Source of the DNA: Nesterenkonia sandarakina
Lineage (GTDB): Bacteria; Actinomycetota; Actinomycetes; Actinomycetales; Micrococcaceae
Assembly (NCBI RefSeq): GCF_003003175.1
Contig: NZ_PVTY01000004.1
Location: 1 to 64,000 of the forward strand
Length of the DNA: 64,000 bases
Reading direction: 5' to 3'
Shown here piece by piece: positions 48,352-57,843 of this stretch. Under the pieces are notes generated by a model, which made no database searches, was not told the origin of the DNA, and saw only the letters and a list, made by a program, of their open reading frames with translations. A program made the translations under genes and the position numbers. Numbering within the stretch: the stretch's first letter is position 1; each line of letters begins with the position of its first letter.

Positions 48352-49678
48352 CACCTCGGTGGCTGGGCACCAGGAGGCCAAGACCCGCACCCGGCGGCGG
48401 CTGATCGATGCACTGATCAAGGTGCTCCCGCTGCTGGTCCTGATGCTGTTCTCGCATTCCGGCGGCATGCGCTCCTCCGGGGAGATCGGGATCCAGGTGC
48501 CCTGGTGGGTGATCATTCTCGTCGAGGTGTTCGCCATCCTGCCCCTTGCCTTCTCACGCACGAATCCCGGAGCGGCCGCCGGAGTGATCGCGGTCTTCTG
48601 TGCGACGCAGCTGGTGATCGGCACGGCGCCGGGGGTCTCCGCGCTGGCGGTGCCGCTGGTCCTCTACGCCTGCGCGAAGTACAGCACCCCACGCGTGTCC
48701 TGGAGCTTCCTCGCAGTGGCGCTGCTCGGCGCGGCGGCCCTGGGGGCCTATTTCATATTCCTGGACATGTATTACATGCAGCAGTACGACTACTACAACA
48801 GCTGGACGAATTCGCTGGTCAGCGCGGGCCTGATCGCTGGATTCGCCGCTGCCGTGGCGCTGACCTCCTGGCTCGCCGGGCACCTGGCCGGGCGTCGTCG
48901 TCGTGAGCTCGGCGCCATCTCCGAGCGCAACCAGCTGCTGATCCGCGAGCGGGACCAGGAGGCGCGGCTCGCCGTGGACGCCGAGCGGATGCGCATCGCC
49001 CGGGAGATGCACGATGTGATCTCGCATTCGATGTCGGTGATGATCGCCCAGGCCGACGGCGGGCGATATGTGCTGCAGCAGAGTCCGGAACGCGCCGAAC
49101 GGGCCTTCGCCACGATCAGCGACACCGGTCGCGAGGCGCTCACCGAGATGCGCAGGATGCTCGGGGTGCTGCGCGACGAGGACGGCGCGCTGCAGAAGCG
49201 CCCGGCGCCGGGGGTCCAGGATCTGCCCCAGCTGATCGAAGACGTGGCCGCCTCGGGCCTCCCGGTCCGGCTGCACATGCTCAGCGACTCGATTCCTAAG
49301 CTGCCCGAGGGCGTGGGACTCGCGGCCTATCGGATCGTCCAGGAGGCGCTGACCAACACGCTCAAGCACGCCGGCCCGCAGGCCCATGCCGAGGTCTGGG
49401 TCGCCACAGCGGCGGAGGCCGAGCCGGCCCTGATGTTGGAGGTCCGTGATTCCGGACGCGGCGCGGCGGCACCCGACGACGGCGCCGGCTCCGGGCTGCT
49501 CGGCATGACCGAGCGGGCCCGGCTCTATGGCGGGACCGTCACCACCCGCGCCCACGCGGGCGGCTTCGACGTGCTCGCCCGCTTCCCGCTGGGCGCCGAC
49601 TCGGCCGGATCAGCCGGGTCACCCGCCGGATCCGGCGATCAGAGCGCACCGCCGGACCAGGTCGAGGAGACCCGATGA
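48335..49678 (+). CDS. Sensor histidine kinase (NarL/DesK-type)
   Basis: 447 aa from ATG 48335, which has a GGTGAGG site. Residues about 28-185 form five or six membrane helices with no large extracytoplasmic loop, so sensing is probably intramembrane. The HisKA_3 motif with the phospho-accepting His is IAREMHDVISHSMSVMIAQA. The ATPase domain has EALTNTLKHAGP (N box), EVRDSGRGAAAPDD (G1) and GSGLLGMTERARLYGG (G2). It overlaps the response regulator gene by four bases and precedes an FtsX-type ABC operon, a common arrangement for antimicrobial-peptide or envelope-stress detoxification. Confidence 0.88.
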   Translation: MPLPTDTSVAGHQEAKTRTRRRLIDALIKVLPLLVLMLFSHSGGMRSSGEIGIQVPWWVIILVEVFAILPLAFSRTNPGAAAGVIAVFCATQLVIGTAPGVSALAVPLVLYACAKYSTPRVSWSFLAVALLGAAALGAYFIFLDMYYMQQYDYYNSWTNSLVSAGLIAGFAAAVALTSWLAGHLAGRRRRELGAISERNQLLIRERDQEARLAVDAERMRIAREMHDVISHSMSVMIAQADGGRYVLQQSPERAERAFATISDTGREALTEMRRMLGVLRDEDGALQKRPAPGVQDLPQLIEDVAASGLPVRLHMLSDSIPKLPEGVGLAAYRIVQEALTNTLKHAGPQAHAEVWVATAAEAEPALMLEVRDSGRGAAAPDDGAGSGLLGMTERARLYGGTVTTRAHAGGFDVLARFPLGADSAGSAGSPAGSGDQSAPPDQVEETR

Positions 49679-50451
49679 CCGCCGCACAGAACCCCTCGGC
49701 TGCACAGAACTCCTCCGCTGCGCAGAACGCAGCCTCGACCGCTTTGCCGCATGCGCCCGCACCGGCGTCGCAGGCCGGGCAGACCAAGATCCGGATCCTG
49801 CTGGCCGATGACCAGGCGCTGCTGCGCGCCGGCTTCGCCATGGTGATCGACTCCCAGCCAGACCTCCAGGTGGTGGGCCAGGCGGGCAACGGCCAGGACG
49901 CGCTCGCCGCGGCCGGTGCCCATCACCCAGACGTGGTGCTCATGGACATCCGGATGCCGGTCATGGACGGGCTGGAGGCCACCCGCCGGATCACCGAGGA
50001 TCCTGCGCTGTCGGAGACCCGGGTGATCGTGCTGACCACCTTCGACACCGACGAATATGCCCTCGAGGCGCTGCGCGCAGGCGCCTCAGGCTTCCTGCTC
50101 AAGGATGTGAAGCCTGAGGCCCTGCTGGACTCGATCCGCACGGTCACCACCGGCGGAGCCGTCATCGCCCCGACCACCACCCGCCGGCTCCTGGACTCCA
50201 CGCTGCGTGACGGCGGGCGACGCCGCAGCCCCGACGCCGAACAGCAGCGGCGGCTGGACCGGCTCACCAACCGGGAGCGGGAGATCCTGCTGGAGCTCGC
50301 CACCGGGGACTCCAACACCGAGATCGCCGCTCGGCTCTTCGTCTCCGAAGCCACGGTGAAGACCCATGTCGGGCAGGTGCTCGCCAAGCTCGAGGTGCGC
50401 GACCGGGTCCAGGCCGTGGTCTACGCCTACGAGACGGGGCTGGTCGCCTGA
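49675..50451 (+). CDS. LuxR/NarL-family response regulator
   Basis: 258 aa. A low-complexity Ala/Gln/Asn-rich start of about 38 residues (three QNxSxA-type repeats) precedes the receiver domain: KIRILLADDQALLRAGFAMV, phospho-Asp in DVVLMDIRMPVMDGLEA, switch Thr in VIVLTTFDTDEYA and Lys in SGFLLKDVKPEALL. The LuxR HTH is LTNREREILLELATGDSNTE, then IAARLFVSEATVKTHVGQVL. It probably activates the adjacent ABC operon; an 18-bp perfect dyad lies in the gap between them. Confidence 0.92.
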   Translation: MTAAQNPSAAQNSSAAQNAASTALPHAPAPASQAGQTKIRILLADDQALLRAGFAMVIDSQPDLQVVGQAGNGQDALAAAGAHHPDVVLMDIRMPVMDGLEATRRITEDPALSETRVIVLTTFDTDEYALEALRAGASGFLLKDVKPEALLDSIRTVTTGGAVIAPTTTRRLLDSTLRDGGRRRSPDAEQQRRLDRLTNREREILLELATGDSNTEIAARLFVSEATVKTHVGQVLAKLEVRDRVQAVVYAYETGLVA

Positions 50452-50481
50452 GGTCATCCCTGGCTCCAGCTCGGAGGGGCC

Positions 50482-50506
50482 GCGCTCATCCTGCAGGATG
50501 AGGCGC
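50482..50506. promoter_or_regulatory. Perfect 18-bp dyad, candidate response-regulator site
   Basis: CTCATCCTGCAGGATGAG (50485-50502) is a perfect palindrome, extended by GCG/CGC with one bulged base. It lies 31 bases after the response regulator stop and about 59 bases before the predicted transcription start of the ABC operon. The absence of a loop favours a protein-binding site over a terminator. Confidence 0.5.
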
Positions 50507-50548
50507 AGACCGGCCTGTGGTCCGATGTGGGAGCATCCCGCTCGTTCG

Positions 50549-50554
50549 TAGTGT
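50549..50554 (+). promoter_or_regulatory. -10 box TAGTGT, leaderless start of the ABC operon
   Basis: TAGTGT ends six bases before ATG 50561, and no ribosome binding site is present. The missing consensus -35 would fit an activator-dependent promoter. Confidence 0.5.
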
Positions 50555-50560
50555 GAACGC

Positions 50561-51310
50561 ATGATCACCACACTGACTCCCGCCCTGCGCGCCAGGGCGC
50601 TGAACAAGACCTACGGCACCGATGACGCGGCCGTCCACCCGCTCCGCGACCTCTCCATCGAGTTCCCCGCCGCGAAATTCACCGCGGTGATGGGCCCCTC
50701 GGGCTCCGGAAAGTCCACCCTGCTCCACGTGCTCGCCGGACTGGACACCGCCGACGACGGCGAGGTGATCCTCTCCTCGGCGCGCGGCGAGACCACCCTC
50801 ACCGGGCTCAGCGAGAAGCAGCTGACCCGGGTCCGGCGCGAGAGCATCGGCTTCATCTTCCAGGCCTACAACCTGGTTCCGGCGATGACAGCCGAGGAGA
50901 ACATCCTGCTGCCCGCGAACCTAGGTGGAGCGTCCGTGGACCAGGAGTTCTACGATCAGGTCATCGAGCGGCTCGGGCTCACCGATCGTCTGGCGCACAG
51001 GCCCTTCGAGCTCTCCGGCGGACAGCAGCAGCGCGTGGCGGTCGCCCGTGCCCTGGTCGCCAGGCCCGCGGTGATCTTCGCCGACGAGCCCACCGGCAAC
51101 CTGGACCAGACCACCGGCGCCGAGGTGCTGGGTCTGCTCCGCACCGCGGTCGACGAGTTCGGTCAGACGGTCATCATGGTCACCCACGACGCCAACGCGG
51201 CGGCCCAGGCCGACCGCACCGTGCTCCTGGCGGATGGCCGGGTCGCCGGCACCCTGGAGAAGCCCAGCGCAGAGCAGCTCGCCGCCGCCCTGATCGAGGC
51301 CGGCCGATGA
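50561..51310 (+). CDS. ABC transporter ATP-binding protein (MacB/LolD-type)
   Basis: 249-aa ATPase. Walker [21 protein letters not shown]-loop [20 protein letters not shown], signature [20 protein letters not shown], Walker [14 protein letters not shown] and H-loop [10 protein letters not shown] are all intact and match the LolD/MacB subfamily, which works with FtsX-type permeases. It overlaps the permease gene by four bases. Likely mechanotransmission-type export or detoxification of an envelope-active compound. Confidence 0.92.
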   Translation: MITTLTPALRARALNKTYGTDDAAVHPLRDLSIEFPAAKFTAVMGPSGSGKSTLLHVLAGLDTADDGEVILSSARGETTLTGLSEKQLTRVRRESIGFIFQAYNLVPAMTAEENILLPANLGGASVDQEFYDQVIERLGLTDRLAHRPFELSGGQQQRVAVARALVARPAVIFADEPTGNLDQTTGAEVLGLLRTAVDEFGQTVIMVTHDANAAAQADRTVLLADGRVAGTLEKPSAEQLAAALIEAGR

Positions 51311-53961
51311 GCGGCAGCCCGGTGCTCCGGGTCAACCTGCGCTCGGCCGGGAAGAAGCTCGTCGCCGCCGGTGCGGCGGTCGCCATCTCGGTCGCCTTCA
51401 TCGTGGCAGGGATCCTGATGCTGGACTCCTTCACCCGCGGTCTCACCCAGCAGATCGAGGCCGAAGCTGCCGGAAGCGACCTGATCATCGACACGATGCA
51501 GCTCTCCGCCTGGGATGAGGACACCGAGGAGTACCTGCGCGACGACATCGAGCTGGCCGAAGCCATCGAAGAGCTCGACGGGGTCGCCGTCGCCGACGCC
51601 ATCGGATCCGGCTACCTCAGTGAGGTGTCCGCGGACGGCAGCTCCACCATCGGCTTCGAGGTGGGCGAGCAGTCAGAGACCAGGGTCGGGGAGATCAGCC
51701 AGGGGCATCAGGCCCAGGCCGAGGACGAGGTCGTGGTCAGCTCCGCCGCCGTCGAGGGCAGGGGCCTTCAGCTCGGCGACACCTTGACTGCGCAGAACTT
51801 CGTCTACGAGGACGACGCAGGGGAGGGCGCAGAACCCACCGTCGAGGAGGAGGACTACACCGTGGTGGGAGTGGTGGACACCCAGGGTGCTCCGCGCGGC
51901 TTCCTCACCGCCGAGGGGATGGACCGGATCCCGTTCAGCACGAGCCCTGCAGAGATCCGCGTGCAGCTCGATCCCAGCGCTGATGCGGCCCAGGTGCAGG
52001 CCCAGATCCAGGAGCTCATCCCCGAGCAGGCGGAGGGACTGGAGTCCCAGCGCGCCGCGGAGCTCAGCGGCCTCGAGGTGCAGACCACCGAGGAGATCGT
52101 GGACGCCCGGATGGCAGAACAGGCCGGGAGCGCGAACGTGCTGGCCTACCTCGCCATCGGCTTCGGCAGCATCTCGGTCTTCGTCTCCGGGCTGGTCATC
52201 TCCAACACCTTCCAGGTGCTGGTCGCCTCCCGGCAGCGAACGCTCGCGCTGCTGCGGGCCATCGGCGCCACCGCCACGCAGCTCAAGCGCGCGACCCTGC
52301 TCGAGGGCGCACTCCTGGGTCTGATCGGCGGCGCGGCCGGGGTCGTGCTGGGCGCCGGCGCGGCACTGGGCTTCTCGCTCATCGCCCGGGCCAGCTTCGC
52401 ACCCGACCTCCCGCTCGCCACCCCCACCGTGCTGGCCACCGTGATCGGGCTCGGACTGGGCCTGGTCGTCACGGTGCTCTCCGCGCTGCTCCCAGCGATC
52501 AAGGCCGGACGCGTCTCACCCATGGCCGCTCTGCGCCCGGCAGGACTGACTCCCGCCTCAGCGCGACTCTCGAAGTCGCGGCTGGTGATCGGGCTGCTGC
52601 TGACCCTGATCGGGTTCGGCGCAGTGCTGGCCGCGGCGCTGCTCGCGACCGCGGAGGACGACCCGCTTGTCCTGCCGGCGCCGCTGGTGGGGGTCGCCGG
52701 TGCGATGATCGGATTCATCGGGGTCCTGCTGCTGGCCCGCCTGATCGTGCCGCCGCTCGCGGCGCACGGAGGACGCCTGCTGGGCCTCCTGCCCGGGCTG
52801 CGGGTCAACGCCCCGCTCGCCGGCCAGAACGCCCGGCAGGTCCCCGGACGCACGACGGCGACCGCCTCGGCCCTGCTGGTCGGGGTCACCCTGGTCGGCA
52901 CCATGATGGTGGGCGCCTCCACCGCGCAGACGGTGCTCTACGACGAGCTGGCCGAGCAGTACCCGGTGGAGGCCTCGATCGGCGTCATGGACGAGGACCT
53001 CGACGCCGATCTCGAGGCGAGCTCCCTGGTGGGAGCCCATTCCAGCGCACCCGGTGCGCCGGTGACCATCACCGGCAGCCGGGGAAGCACCGAAAGCCAG
53101 GCGGTGCTCGTCGACGAGGACACCTTCGCCGAGGTGGCCCGCACGGAAGGACTGGCGCCGGGTCCGGGCGAGGCGATCGTCTCGCCGCAGCTCAACGCCG
53201 AGGGAATGGTCTTCGAGGGCGAGCAGCCCGAGCTGGAGCTGACCCCGTACGGCACCGGGAGCTCGCGCGCCGGGGAACAGGCGGTCACCGTCCAGGCGAG
53301 AGCGGCGGCCTGGCTTCCTGCCGGCATGGTGCTGATCTCTGCGGGCTCGCTGCCGGAAGAGGCCCGGATGCAGCCCCTGGCAGAGGATGCGGGCCCGTGG
53401 ACCTTCACGGCGGAGCAGGGCATCACGCTGGTACGCACCGCGGACGGGATCAGCTCGGCCGAGTCCTACGGGCTCGCGCCGCTCTTCCAGGATCACACCG
53501 AGGAGTTCAACGACTCCGGGGCCGTCATGCGGGCCAGCTTCGGCGAGACCATCGACATGGTGCTGCTGATCGTGCTGGTCCTGCTCGGAGCCTCGGTCCT
53601 GGTCGCCGTGATCGGGGTCAGCAACACGCTCTCGCTCTCGGTGCTGGAGCGGCGCCGGGAGGCGGCGCTGCTGCGAGCTGTCGGCATGAACCGCCGCTCG
53701 GTGGGACAGATGATCACCATCGAGGCACTGCTGCTGGCCGGGGCGGCGCTGCTGATCGGCACCGGGCTCTCGGTGTTCCTGGGCTGGGCCGGCGTGGCCT
53801 CGATGGCCGCGGTGCCGGACTGGACCGTGACGGTGGATGTGCCCTGGCTGCGACTCGCGATGCTCTGGGGGATCACGCTGCTGGCCGCCGCGCTCGCGGC
53901 GCTGCTTCCGGCCCGGGCGCTCTCCAGGGTCGAACCGGCAGCCGGGCTCAGCGAGGATTGA
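51307..53961 (+). CDS. FtsX-family ABC transporter permease (two FtsX domains)
   Basis: 884-aa permease. An N-terminal helix (LVAAGAAVAISVAFIVAGIL) is followed by an acidic extracytoplasmic domain of about 220 residues (MacB-type periplasmic domain), and three helices with FtsX motif (SGLVISNTFQVLVASRQRTL, LLRAIGATATQLKRATLLEG). Another helix pair and a second acidic extracytoplasmic domain come next (about 540-730). The last three helices contain the second FtsX motif (LEVRRREAALLRAVGMNRRS-like). The even domain duplication is usual for actinobacterial members. Substrate unknown. Confidence 0.9.
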   Translation: MSGSPVLRVNLRSAGKKLVAAGAAVAISVAFIVAGILMLDSFTRGLTQQIEAEAAGSDLIIDTMQLSAWDEDTEEYLRDDIELAEAIEELDGVAVADAIGSGYLSEVSADGSSTIGFEVGEQSETRVGEISQGHQAQAEDEVVVSSAAVEGRGLQLGDTLTAQNFVYEDDAGEGAEPTVEEEDYTVVGVVDTQGAPRGFLTAEGMDRIPFSTSPAEIRVQLDPSADAAQVQAQIQELIPEQAEGLESQRAAELSGLEVQTTEEIVDARMAEQAGSANVLAYLAIGFGSISVFVSGLVISNTFQVLVASRQRTLALLRAIGATATQLKRATLLEGALLGLIGGAAGVVLGAGAALGFSLIARASFAPDLPLATPTVLATVIGLGLGLVVTVLSALLPAIKAGRVSPMAALRPAGLTPASARLSKSRLVIGLLLTLIGFGAVLAAALLATAEDDPLVLPAPLVGVAGAMIGFIGVLLLARLIVPPLAAHGGRLLGLLPGLRVNAPLAGQNARQVPGRTTATASALLVGVTLVGTMMVGASTAQTVLYDELAEQYPVEASIGVMDEDLDADLEASSLVGAHSSAPGAPVTITGSRGSTESQAVLVDEDTFAEVARTEGLAPGPGEAIVSPQLNAEGMVFEGEQPELELTPYGTGSSRAGEQAVTVQARAAAWLPAGMVLISAGSLPEEARMQPLAEDAGPWTFTAEQGITLVRTADGISSAESYGLAPLFQDHTEEFNDSGAVMRASFGETIDMVLLIVLVLLGASVLVAVIGVSNTLSLSVLERRREAALLRAVGMNRRSVGQMITIEALLLAGAALLIGTGLSVFLGWAGVASMAAVPDWTVTVDVPWLRLAMLWGITLLAAALAALLPARALSRVEPAAGLSED

Positions 53962-54056
53962 GCCTCGCGGCCGTCTTGCCGCTGAGTGGATGGGTCGCTG
54001 AGCTGATGAGGCGCTGGGCGGCTGAATTGCTGAGCCGATCCCCCGCCGGGCGCAGC

Positions 54057-54094
54057 AGGAGGGCGGGATCCGATGACTCGGATCCCGCCCTCCT
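54057..54094. terminator. Perfect 17-bp hairpin terminator
   Basis: AGGAGGGCGGGATCCGA (54057-54073), loop TGAC, TCGGATCCCGCCCTCCT (54078-54094). It lies 96 bases after the permease stop on the plus strand and 25 bases after the stop of the minus-strand peptide gene, so it can serve both transcripts. Confidence 0.8.
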
Positions 54095-54118
54095 GAGCGT
54101 GTTGCCAGGTTCAGCGGA

Positions 54119-54190
54119 TCAGGTCACCAGGATGACGATGATCACGATGAGCAGAATGGCGGTGAGGCTGATTGGAAGGATACGTCCCAT
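54119..54190 (-). CDS. 23-residue hydrophobic peptide
   Basis: From ATG 54190 the frame reads MGRILPISLTAILLIVII then VILVT and stops at 54119. The peptide is a single membrane helix with one Arg near the N-terminus. A GAAAGG site lies nine bases upstream, and the hairpin at 54057-54094 follows, so it has all signals of a gene although it is too short for normal annotation. It is downstream of another small membrane gene with a 47-base gap. No family is recognised; small membrane peptides of this kind often modulate transporters or kinases. Confidence 0.5.
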   Translation of the reverse strand: MGRILPISLTAILLIVIIVILVT

Positions 54191-54237
54191 GATGTCTTGC
54201 CTTTCGATAAAGATGCGTCTGGGTCATTCGCGAGCGG

Positions 54238-54414
54238 TCATTGCTGACGTCGGCTGACGGTCCTGACGATGAAGAGGATTCCCACCACCACCAGGATCAC
54301 AAGAACAATGTTGAAGAACAGGTTCAGAACGACACCAAACAGCCAGAGGGCGATCCTGAGGACCACCAGCACCAGCACAATGGAAATGACAATAGATAGT
54401 GCTCTATTGGCCAT
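54238..54414 (-). CDS. 58-residue membrane protein
   Basis: From ATG 54414, preceded by AAGGTGGGG, the product has two hydrophobic stretches (LSIVISIVLVLVVLRIALWL and LNLFFNIVLVILVVVGILFI) and a basic tail VRTVSRRQQ. Its codons are less GC-rich than the neighbours. It probably forms an operon with the 23-residue peptide downstream. The function is unknown. It shares the gap between the FtsX permease and the UgpC-like ATPase, and is transcribed in the direction of the former's 3' end. Confidence 0.6.
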   Translation of the reverse strand: MANRALSIVISIVLVLVVLRIALWLFGVVLNLFFNIVLVILVVVGILFIVRTVSRRQQ

Positions 54415-54519
54415 GACCCCACCTTACGGATGTGTACCTGGACGGGAGCTGGGTACCGGGGTCCCCACCTCCGCTCCGAAGGGCGTCAGAACTCTCTGAC
54501 CTGGACGATGCCGCCGCTG

Positions 54520-55668
54520 TCAGTCCTCGGCGTCGGCCAGGGCCTCCACGTCGGAGAGCGAGGCGTGGGGGGTGTGCTCCGGGACGTAGCCGTTGAGGCG
54601 CAGGCCGTTCTCGACGTCGAAGAGGTGCACGTGGTTCGGGTTCGGCTTGATCGTGACCCGCTCGCCGCGCATGGGGGGACGGCGTCCGTCCACCCGGACG
54701 ATGAAGGGCTGGAAGGTCTTGATGCCGTCGGGGGTGCCGAAGATGTAGGCGTCGGCGCCGAGCTCCTCGACCAGGTCCACGGTCATCTGCAGGCCGGTGC
54801 CATCGGTGCTGAGCTCCATGTCCTCGGGACGCACGCCGAGGGTGACCTGGTCGCCGTGGGCCTTGTCCAGGTGGCCGTCAGGGATCGGGAGGACATCCTG
54901 TCCGACCACGACGCCCTGACCCTGGATCTTGACCTGGAAGAGGTTCATCGCCGGGGATCCGATGAAGCCGGCGACGAAGACGTTCGCGGGGTTGTCATAG
55001 AGGTTGCGCGGGGAGTCGACCTGCTGCAGCACGCCGTCCTTGAGCACGCAGACGCGGTCACCCATCGTCATGGCCTCGACCTGGTCGTGGGTGACATAGA
55101 CGGTGGTGGTCTGCAGCTCGCGGGTCAGCGCGGCGATCTGGGTGCGGGTCTGCACGCGCAGCTTGGCGTCGAGGTTCGACAGCGGCTCATCCATCAGGAA
55201 GACCTTGGGGGAGCGCACGATCGCGCGGCCCATGGCCACGCGCTGACGCTGACCGCCGGAGAGGGCCTTGGGCTTGCGCTCCAGGTAGGGGACCAGGTCC
55301 AGGATCTCAGCGGCCTTCTTCACCCGCTCGGCCCGCTCCTCCTTGGAGACGCCGGCGATCTTCAGCGCGAAGCCCATGTTCTCGGCCACGGACATGTGCG
55401 GGTAGAGCGCGTAGTTCTGGAAGACCATGGCGATGTCACGGTCCTTCGGCGAGACGTGGGAGACGTCTTCGCCGCCGATCATGATGGCTCCCTCGTTGAC
55501 CTCTTCGAGGCCGGCGAGCATGCGCAGTGCGGTGGACTTGCCGCAGCCGGAGGGTCCCACGAGGACCAGGAACTCGCCGTCGGCGATCTCGAGCTGGAGC
55601 TGATTGATAGCTGGTCGCGCGCCGGGGGTGTAGATCCGGCTGGCGGAGGCATAGGTCACAGAAGCCAT
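54520..55668 (-). CDS. ugpC: Carbohydrate ABC transporter ATP-binding protein (UgpC/MalK/MsmX type)
   Basis: 382-aa ATPase with C-terminal TOBE domains. Walker A LVGPSGCGKSTALRMLAGLE, Q-loop MVFQNYALYPHMSVAENMGF, signature LSGGQRQRVAMGRAIVRSPK, Walker B FLMDEPLSNLDAKLR and H-loop YVTHDQVEAM are intact. LGVRPEDMEL marks the regulatory domain. It stands alone, without permeases. In Gram-positive bacteria such an ATPase often serves several sugar importers, so it may energise the UgpAEB-like system at 20.7-24 kb. AAAGGGA precedes the ATG. Confidence 0.88.
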   Translation of the reverse strand: MASVTYASASRIYTPGARPAINQLQLEIADGEFLVLVGPSGCGKSTALRMLAGLEEVNEGAIMIGGEDVSHVSPKDRDIAMVFQNYALYPHMSVAENMGFALKIAGVSKEERAERVKKAAEILDLVPYLERKPKALSGGQRQRVAMGRAIVRSPKVFLMDEPLSNLDAKLRVQTRTQIAALTRELQTTTVYVTHDQVEAMTMGDRVCVLKDGVLQQVDSPRNLYDNPANVFVAGFIGSPAMNLFQVKIQGQGVVVGQDVLPIPDGHLDKAHGDQVTLGVRPEDMELSTDGTGLQMTVDLVEELGADAYIFGTPDGIKTFQPFIVRVDGRRPPMRGERVTIKPNPNHVHLFDVENGLRLNGYVPEHTPHASLSDVEALADAED

Positions 55669-55686
55669 GATGATATGTCCCTTTCA

Positions 55687-55704
55687 CGGGCAGGTACGTG
55701 CCCG
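55687..55704. promoter_or_regulatory. Dyad before ugpC
   Basis: CGGGCA-GGTACG-TGCCCG is a perfect 6-bp inverted repeat directly upstream of the ugpC ribosome binding site. It could be an operator or a small leader hairpin. Confidence 0.35.
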
Positions 55705-55867
55705 ACGATCCGTTGTGAAGGTGATTGTGGTGACACGCGACTCACGTGCGGTGCGTCACATGTCTCGTGCATCACATCACAGCTTCTGGCAGAAGTCCAA
55801 AACCGTCGCACGCCCCCGGCGCAGGAGACTCGCCGCCGCAGACTCACCTCAGGACGCGCCAGACACG

Positions 55868-55931
55868 ACGACGGCGCCCGCCCACCTGGTCCACGGTGTC
55901 TTCCGTGGTGGAGGTGGGCAGGCGCCGTCGT
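55868..55931 (-). terminator. Terminator of the ect operon
   Basis: ACGACGGCGCC (55868-55878) and GCCCACC (55880-55886) pair with GGTGGGC (55913-55919) and GGCGCCGTCGT (55921-55931), continued by an inner CCACGG/CCGTGG pairing. It lies 58 bases beyond the ectC stop. Confidence 0.7.
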
Positions 55932-55988
55932 GCGCTGGAACGTCAGGCGCTGGGACTCAGCCTGATGGAGTCCCAGGTGTCCACCAGA

Positions 55989-56387
55989 TCAGGCGTTGTC
56001 ATCCTCGAGGATCAGCGGGTAGACGCCGTTCTCGTCGTGGACCTCGCGGCCGGTGACCGGCGGGTTGAAGACGCAGACCACGCGGATCTCCTCTTCCACC
56101 TCGACCCGGTGCTTCTCCTGGCCGTCGAGCATGTAGAGGAAGCCATCGGTGATGGTGTACTTCTCTCCGGTCTCGAGATCGGTCAGCGTGCCCTTGCCGC
56201 CCACGCAGTAGACGGCTTCCACGTGGTTGGCGTACCAGAACTCATTCGTGGTGCCGGCGTAGAGGGTGGTCTCATGCAGCGAGAAGCCGACCTTCTCCTT
56301 GGCCAGGACCATGCGCCGTGAGCGCCAGTTCTCCTGCTGGATGTCGCGGTCGGTGCCGTTGAGGGCGTCGATGTTCAAGGTGTACAC
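55989..56387 (-). CDS. ectC: L-ectoine synthase
   Basis: 132-aa cupin enzyme that cyclises N-gamma-acetyl-diaminobutyrate to ectoine. Visible motifs are [60 protein letters not shown] and [20 protein letters not shown], with the cupin metal ligands in the Glu and Tyr/His positions. The GTG at 56387 is preceded by GGAGATCTGC. Third gene of ectABC; no ectD hydroxylase gene follows, and the operon ends in a hairpin. Confidence 0.95.
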   Translation of the reverse strand: MYTLNIDALNGTDRDIQQENWRSRRMVLAKEKVGFSLHETTLYAGTTNEFWYANHVEAVYCVGGKGTLTDLETGEKYTITDGFLYMLDGQEKHRVEVEEEIRVVCVFNPPVTGREVHDENGVYPLILEDDNA

Positions 56388-56434
56388 GCAGATCTCCGAT
56401 CAGTGGCGTCTCAGGTTGCGGGGACGAAGGGCTT

Positions 56435-57730
56435 TTACCGGGGTGCTCGCAGGCGGGAGGGCTCTGAGAGGTTGCCGGTGGCCGCGAGGAGGGACTCCTC
56501 GATGATGGCCAGACCCTTCTGCAGATCTTCGGACTCGATGTTCAACGCGGGCATCAGCTTGATGACCTCGTCCTGCGGTCCGGAGGTCTCCACCAGCAGA
56601 TTACGCTTATACGCCTCGGCTGCGACCTTGCCGGCCGTGTCGGGGTTGGGGAAGTGGATGCCGGTGAGGAATCCGCGGCCCCGGATCGAGGAGCCGGGGA
56701 CGTGCTCGGCGATGCGCTTGAGTCCCTCGTTGAGCTCGGTGATCCGCTCGGCGAGCTGGTTCTGGAAGCTGTCGTCGGCCCAGAAGAGCTCCAGCGCCCG
56801 GGCGGCGGTGACGAACGCGAGGTTGTTCCCGCGGAAGGTGCCGTTGTGCTCGCCGCCCTCCCAGACGTCGAGCTCGGGCTTGAACAGGGTCAGCGCCATG
56901 GCCAGGCCGTAGCCGGAGATCGACTTGGACACGCAGACGATGTCTGGGTAGAGGCCAGCCTCTTCGAAGGAGAAGAACTTGCCGGTGCGGCCGCAGCCTG
57001 CCTGGACGTCGTCGACGATCAGCAGGATCTTGTGCCGGCGCAGCAGGTCGGAGAGCGACTTGAGCCAGTCCATCCGAGCGGCGTTGAGCCCGCCCTCGCC
57101 CTGGACGGTCTCCACGATCACCGCGGCAGGCTTGTCCACGCCGGAGCCGGAATCCTCGAGGATCTTCTCCAGCCACAGGAAGTCAGGCATGTCGCCGTCG
57201 AAGTAGTCGTCATAGGGGATCTTCGAGGAGTTCGTCAGCGGGATGCCGGCGCCGCGGCGCTTCATCGAGTTGCCCGTGACGGACAGGGCGCCGAGGGTCA
57301 TGCCGTGGAAGGCATTGGTGAAGGAGAGGATGTGCTGGCGGCCGGTGACCTTGCGCGCGAGCTTCAGCGCCGCCTCGACGGTGTTGGTGCCTGTCGGGCC
57401 GGGGAACATCACCTTGTAGTCCAGCTTGCGCGGTTCCAGGATGATCCGCTCGAAGGTCTCCAGGAAGCGCCGCTTGGCGGGGGTCTTCATGTCCATGGAG
57501 TGGGTGACGCCGTCGTTCGCGACGTAGTCCACGATCAGATCGCGCAGCTCGGGGTGGTTGTGTCCGTAGTTCAGCGCGCCGGCCCCGGAGAAGAAGTCCA
57601 GGTAGCGGGTGCCGTCCTCGGTCCACTGGTACGGGCCTGAGGCCTTGGCGAAGGTGGCGGGCCAGTTCATGCAGTAGCTGCGGACCTGGGATTCGCGTGT
57701 GTCGAAGATATCTGTAGCCATGGTGCTCAT
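56435..57730 (-). CDS. ectB: Diaminobutyrate-2-oxoglutarate aminotransferase
   Basis: 431-aa class III PLP-dependent aminotransferase making 2,4-diaminobutyrate from aspartate semialdehyde. Motifs: [98 protein letters not shown] and the PLP lysine in [15 protein letters not shown]. The N-terminal [18 protein letters not shown] is characteristic of EctB. An AAGGA site precedes the ATG at 57730. It lies 47 bases before ectC and 113 bases after ectA. Confidence 0.96.
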   Translation of the reverse strand: MSTMATDIFDTRESQVRSYCMNWPATFAKASGPYQWTEDGTRYLDFFSGAGALNYGHNHPELRDLIVDYVANDGVTHSMDMKTPAKRRFLETFERIILEPRKLDYKVMFPGPTGTNTVEAALKLARKVTGRQHILSFTNAFHGMTLGALSVTGNSMKRRGAGIPLTNSSKIPYDDYFDGDMPDFLWLEKILEDSGSGVDKPAAVIVETVQGEGGLNAARMDWLKSLSDLLRRHKILLIVDDVQAGCGRTGKFFSFEEAGLYPDIVCVSKSISGYGLAMALTLFKPELDVWEGGEHNGTFRGNNLAFVTAARALELFWADDSFQNQLAERITELNEGLKRIAEHVPGSSIRGRGFLTGIHFPNPDTAGKVAAEAYKRNLLVETSGPQDEVIKLMPALNIESEDLQKGLAIIEESLLAATGNLSEPSRLRAPR

Positions 57731-57843
57731 CTGTCCTTACGTTCCGGGGAAGTCGGGTGGATATTCACTCAGAGCGACGGCGTGGCCGCCTGGGGCTTCT
57801 CAGCTCAGCGGGTGCACCGTCAGGGTGCGTGCGGGGGAGGTTC

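Larger units (their letters stand above)
55669..55988. other. 320-base gap between ugpC and ectC
   Basis: No gene is seen. It holds the control region of ugpC next to its start (with a 6-bp dyad) and the hairpin terminator of the ect operon. Between them lies a stretch rich in GTGA/TCAC half-sites (55728-55790) that could bind a regulator. Confidence 0.55.
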
